DNA of 6,940 bases, taken from Saprospiraceae bacterium. GTDB taxonomy: Bacteria > Bacteroidota > Bacteroidia > Chitinophagales > Saprospiraceae. The position numbers and the translations under genes are program-made. The stretch spans positions 1 to 6,940 of the forward strand of contig SKYC01000400.1 of the NCBI GenBank assembly GCA_007128085.1, given 5' to 3'. Shown piece after piece: positions 6,866 to 6,940 of the stretch. Within the stretch, counting starts at the first letter, position 1. The number at the start of each line of letters is the position of its first letter. The notes beneath the pieces were generated by a model. That model had not been told where the DNA came from. It did not search any database and saw only the letters and a program-made list of their open reading frames with translations.

Positions 6866-6883
6866 CCCCCAACTAGTTGGGGG
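6866..6883. repeat. Perfect 18-bp palindrome CCCCCAACTAGTTGGGGG
   Basis: Arms CCCCCAACT (6866-6874) and AGTTGGGGG (6875-6883) are exact reverse complements with no spacer. The sequence could extrude as a hairpin in RNA or single-stranded DNA, or bind a dimeric protein. It occupies the place of the first, weaker hairpin of repeat copy 1, so each repeat unit seems to be a pair of hairpins. No poly-T follows on the plus strand or, read the other way, on the minus strand. Confidence 0.75.
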
Positions 6884-6934
6884 CTCTCTCACTTGAATGT
6901 CCCCCGGACATTCACTCTTTGAGATCGTTCGCTC
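6866..6934. repeat. Hairpin-bearing intergenic repeat, copy 2
   Basis: Copy 2 has the same arms, TGAATGTCC (6894-6902) and GGACATTCA (6906-6914), with loop CCC, so arms are conserved while the loop changed. The shoulder reads GAGATCGTTCGCTC. Where copy 1 has the small CCTC/GAGG hairpin, copy 2 has a perfect 18-bp palindrome (6866-6883). The array may continue past the right edge. Confidence 0.8.
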
Positions 6935-6940
6935 GTAAAC

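Noticed and set aside
6745..6919. Minus-strand peptides in both repeat copies, each with an ECPxDIQ start, EP and W at matching places, then stops
   Set aside because: The likeness follows directly from the DNA repeat with its exact 100-bp offset. Both frames end soon after, there is no good start codon, and identity past the hairpin falls to about half. A repeat translated by chance explains it better than a protein pair.

Overview
The window looks like a chromosomal housekeeping segment of a member of the Bacteroidota, possibly near the Saprospiria; the lineage below phylum is a guess. The phylum call rests on an N-terminal TonB-dependent receptor fragment of Bacteroidota type, starts without Shine-Dalgarno sequences in AT-rich leaders, one exact TAnnTTTG -7 box, and PurM and Ppk1 proteins whose sequence style fits that phylum. 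No phage, transposase, CRISPR, tRNA or rRNA signal was seen.

Layout from left to right. (1) 1-487, minus: the first 162 codons of a secreted TonB-dependent outer-membrane receptor, cut by the window edge. (2) 699-1607, plus: a sodium-dependent transporter of the bile acid:sodium symporter (BASS) family, probably starting at TTG. (3) 3057-1650, minus: a two-gene unit, a SanA-like DUF218 membrane protein followed by triosephosphate isomerase, with reading frames overlapping by 8 bp. (4) 3058-3370: a 313-bp AT-rich divergent intergenic region with a 13-bp direct repeat and promoter-like boxes. (5) 3371-5560, plus: polyphosphate kinase 1. (6) 6717-5554, minus: a PurM-type AIR synthase, convergent with ppk1 and overlapping its stop by 7 bp. 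(7) 6718-6940: no gene seen; two copies of a hairpin-bearing repeat exactly 100 bp apart, the second running close to the window end.

The genes do not form one pathway. sanA and tpiA are probably co-transcribed and translationally coupled. sanA-tpiA and ppk1 are divergent and share a regulatory region. The two convergent pairs (BASS/tpiA and ppk1/purM) have 42 bp and minus 7 bp between stops, so neither has space for a conventional intergenic terminator.

I did not find a convincing undescribed multi-gene system. The items most worth checking are the 100-bp-phased hairpin repeats upstream of purM, the Tyr at the second classical histidine site of Ppk1, the ppk1/purM overlap, and the non-ATG start of the transporter.
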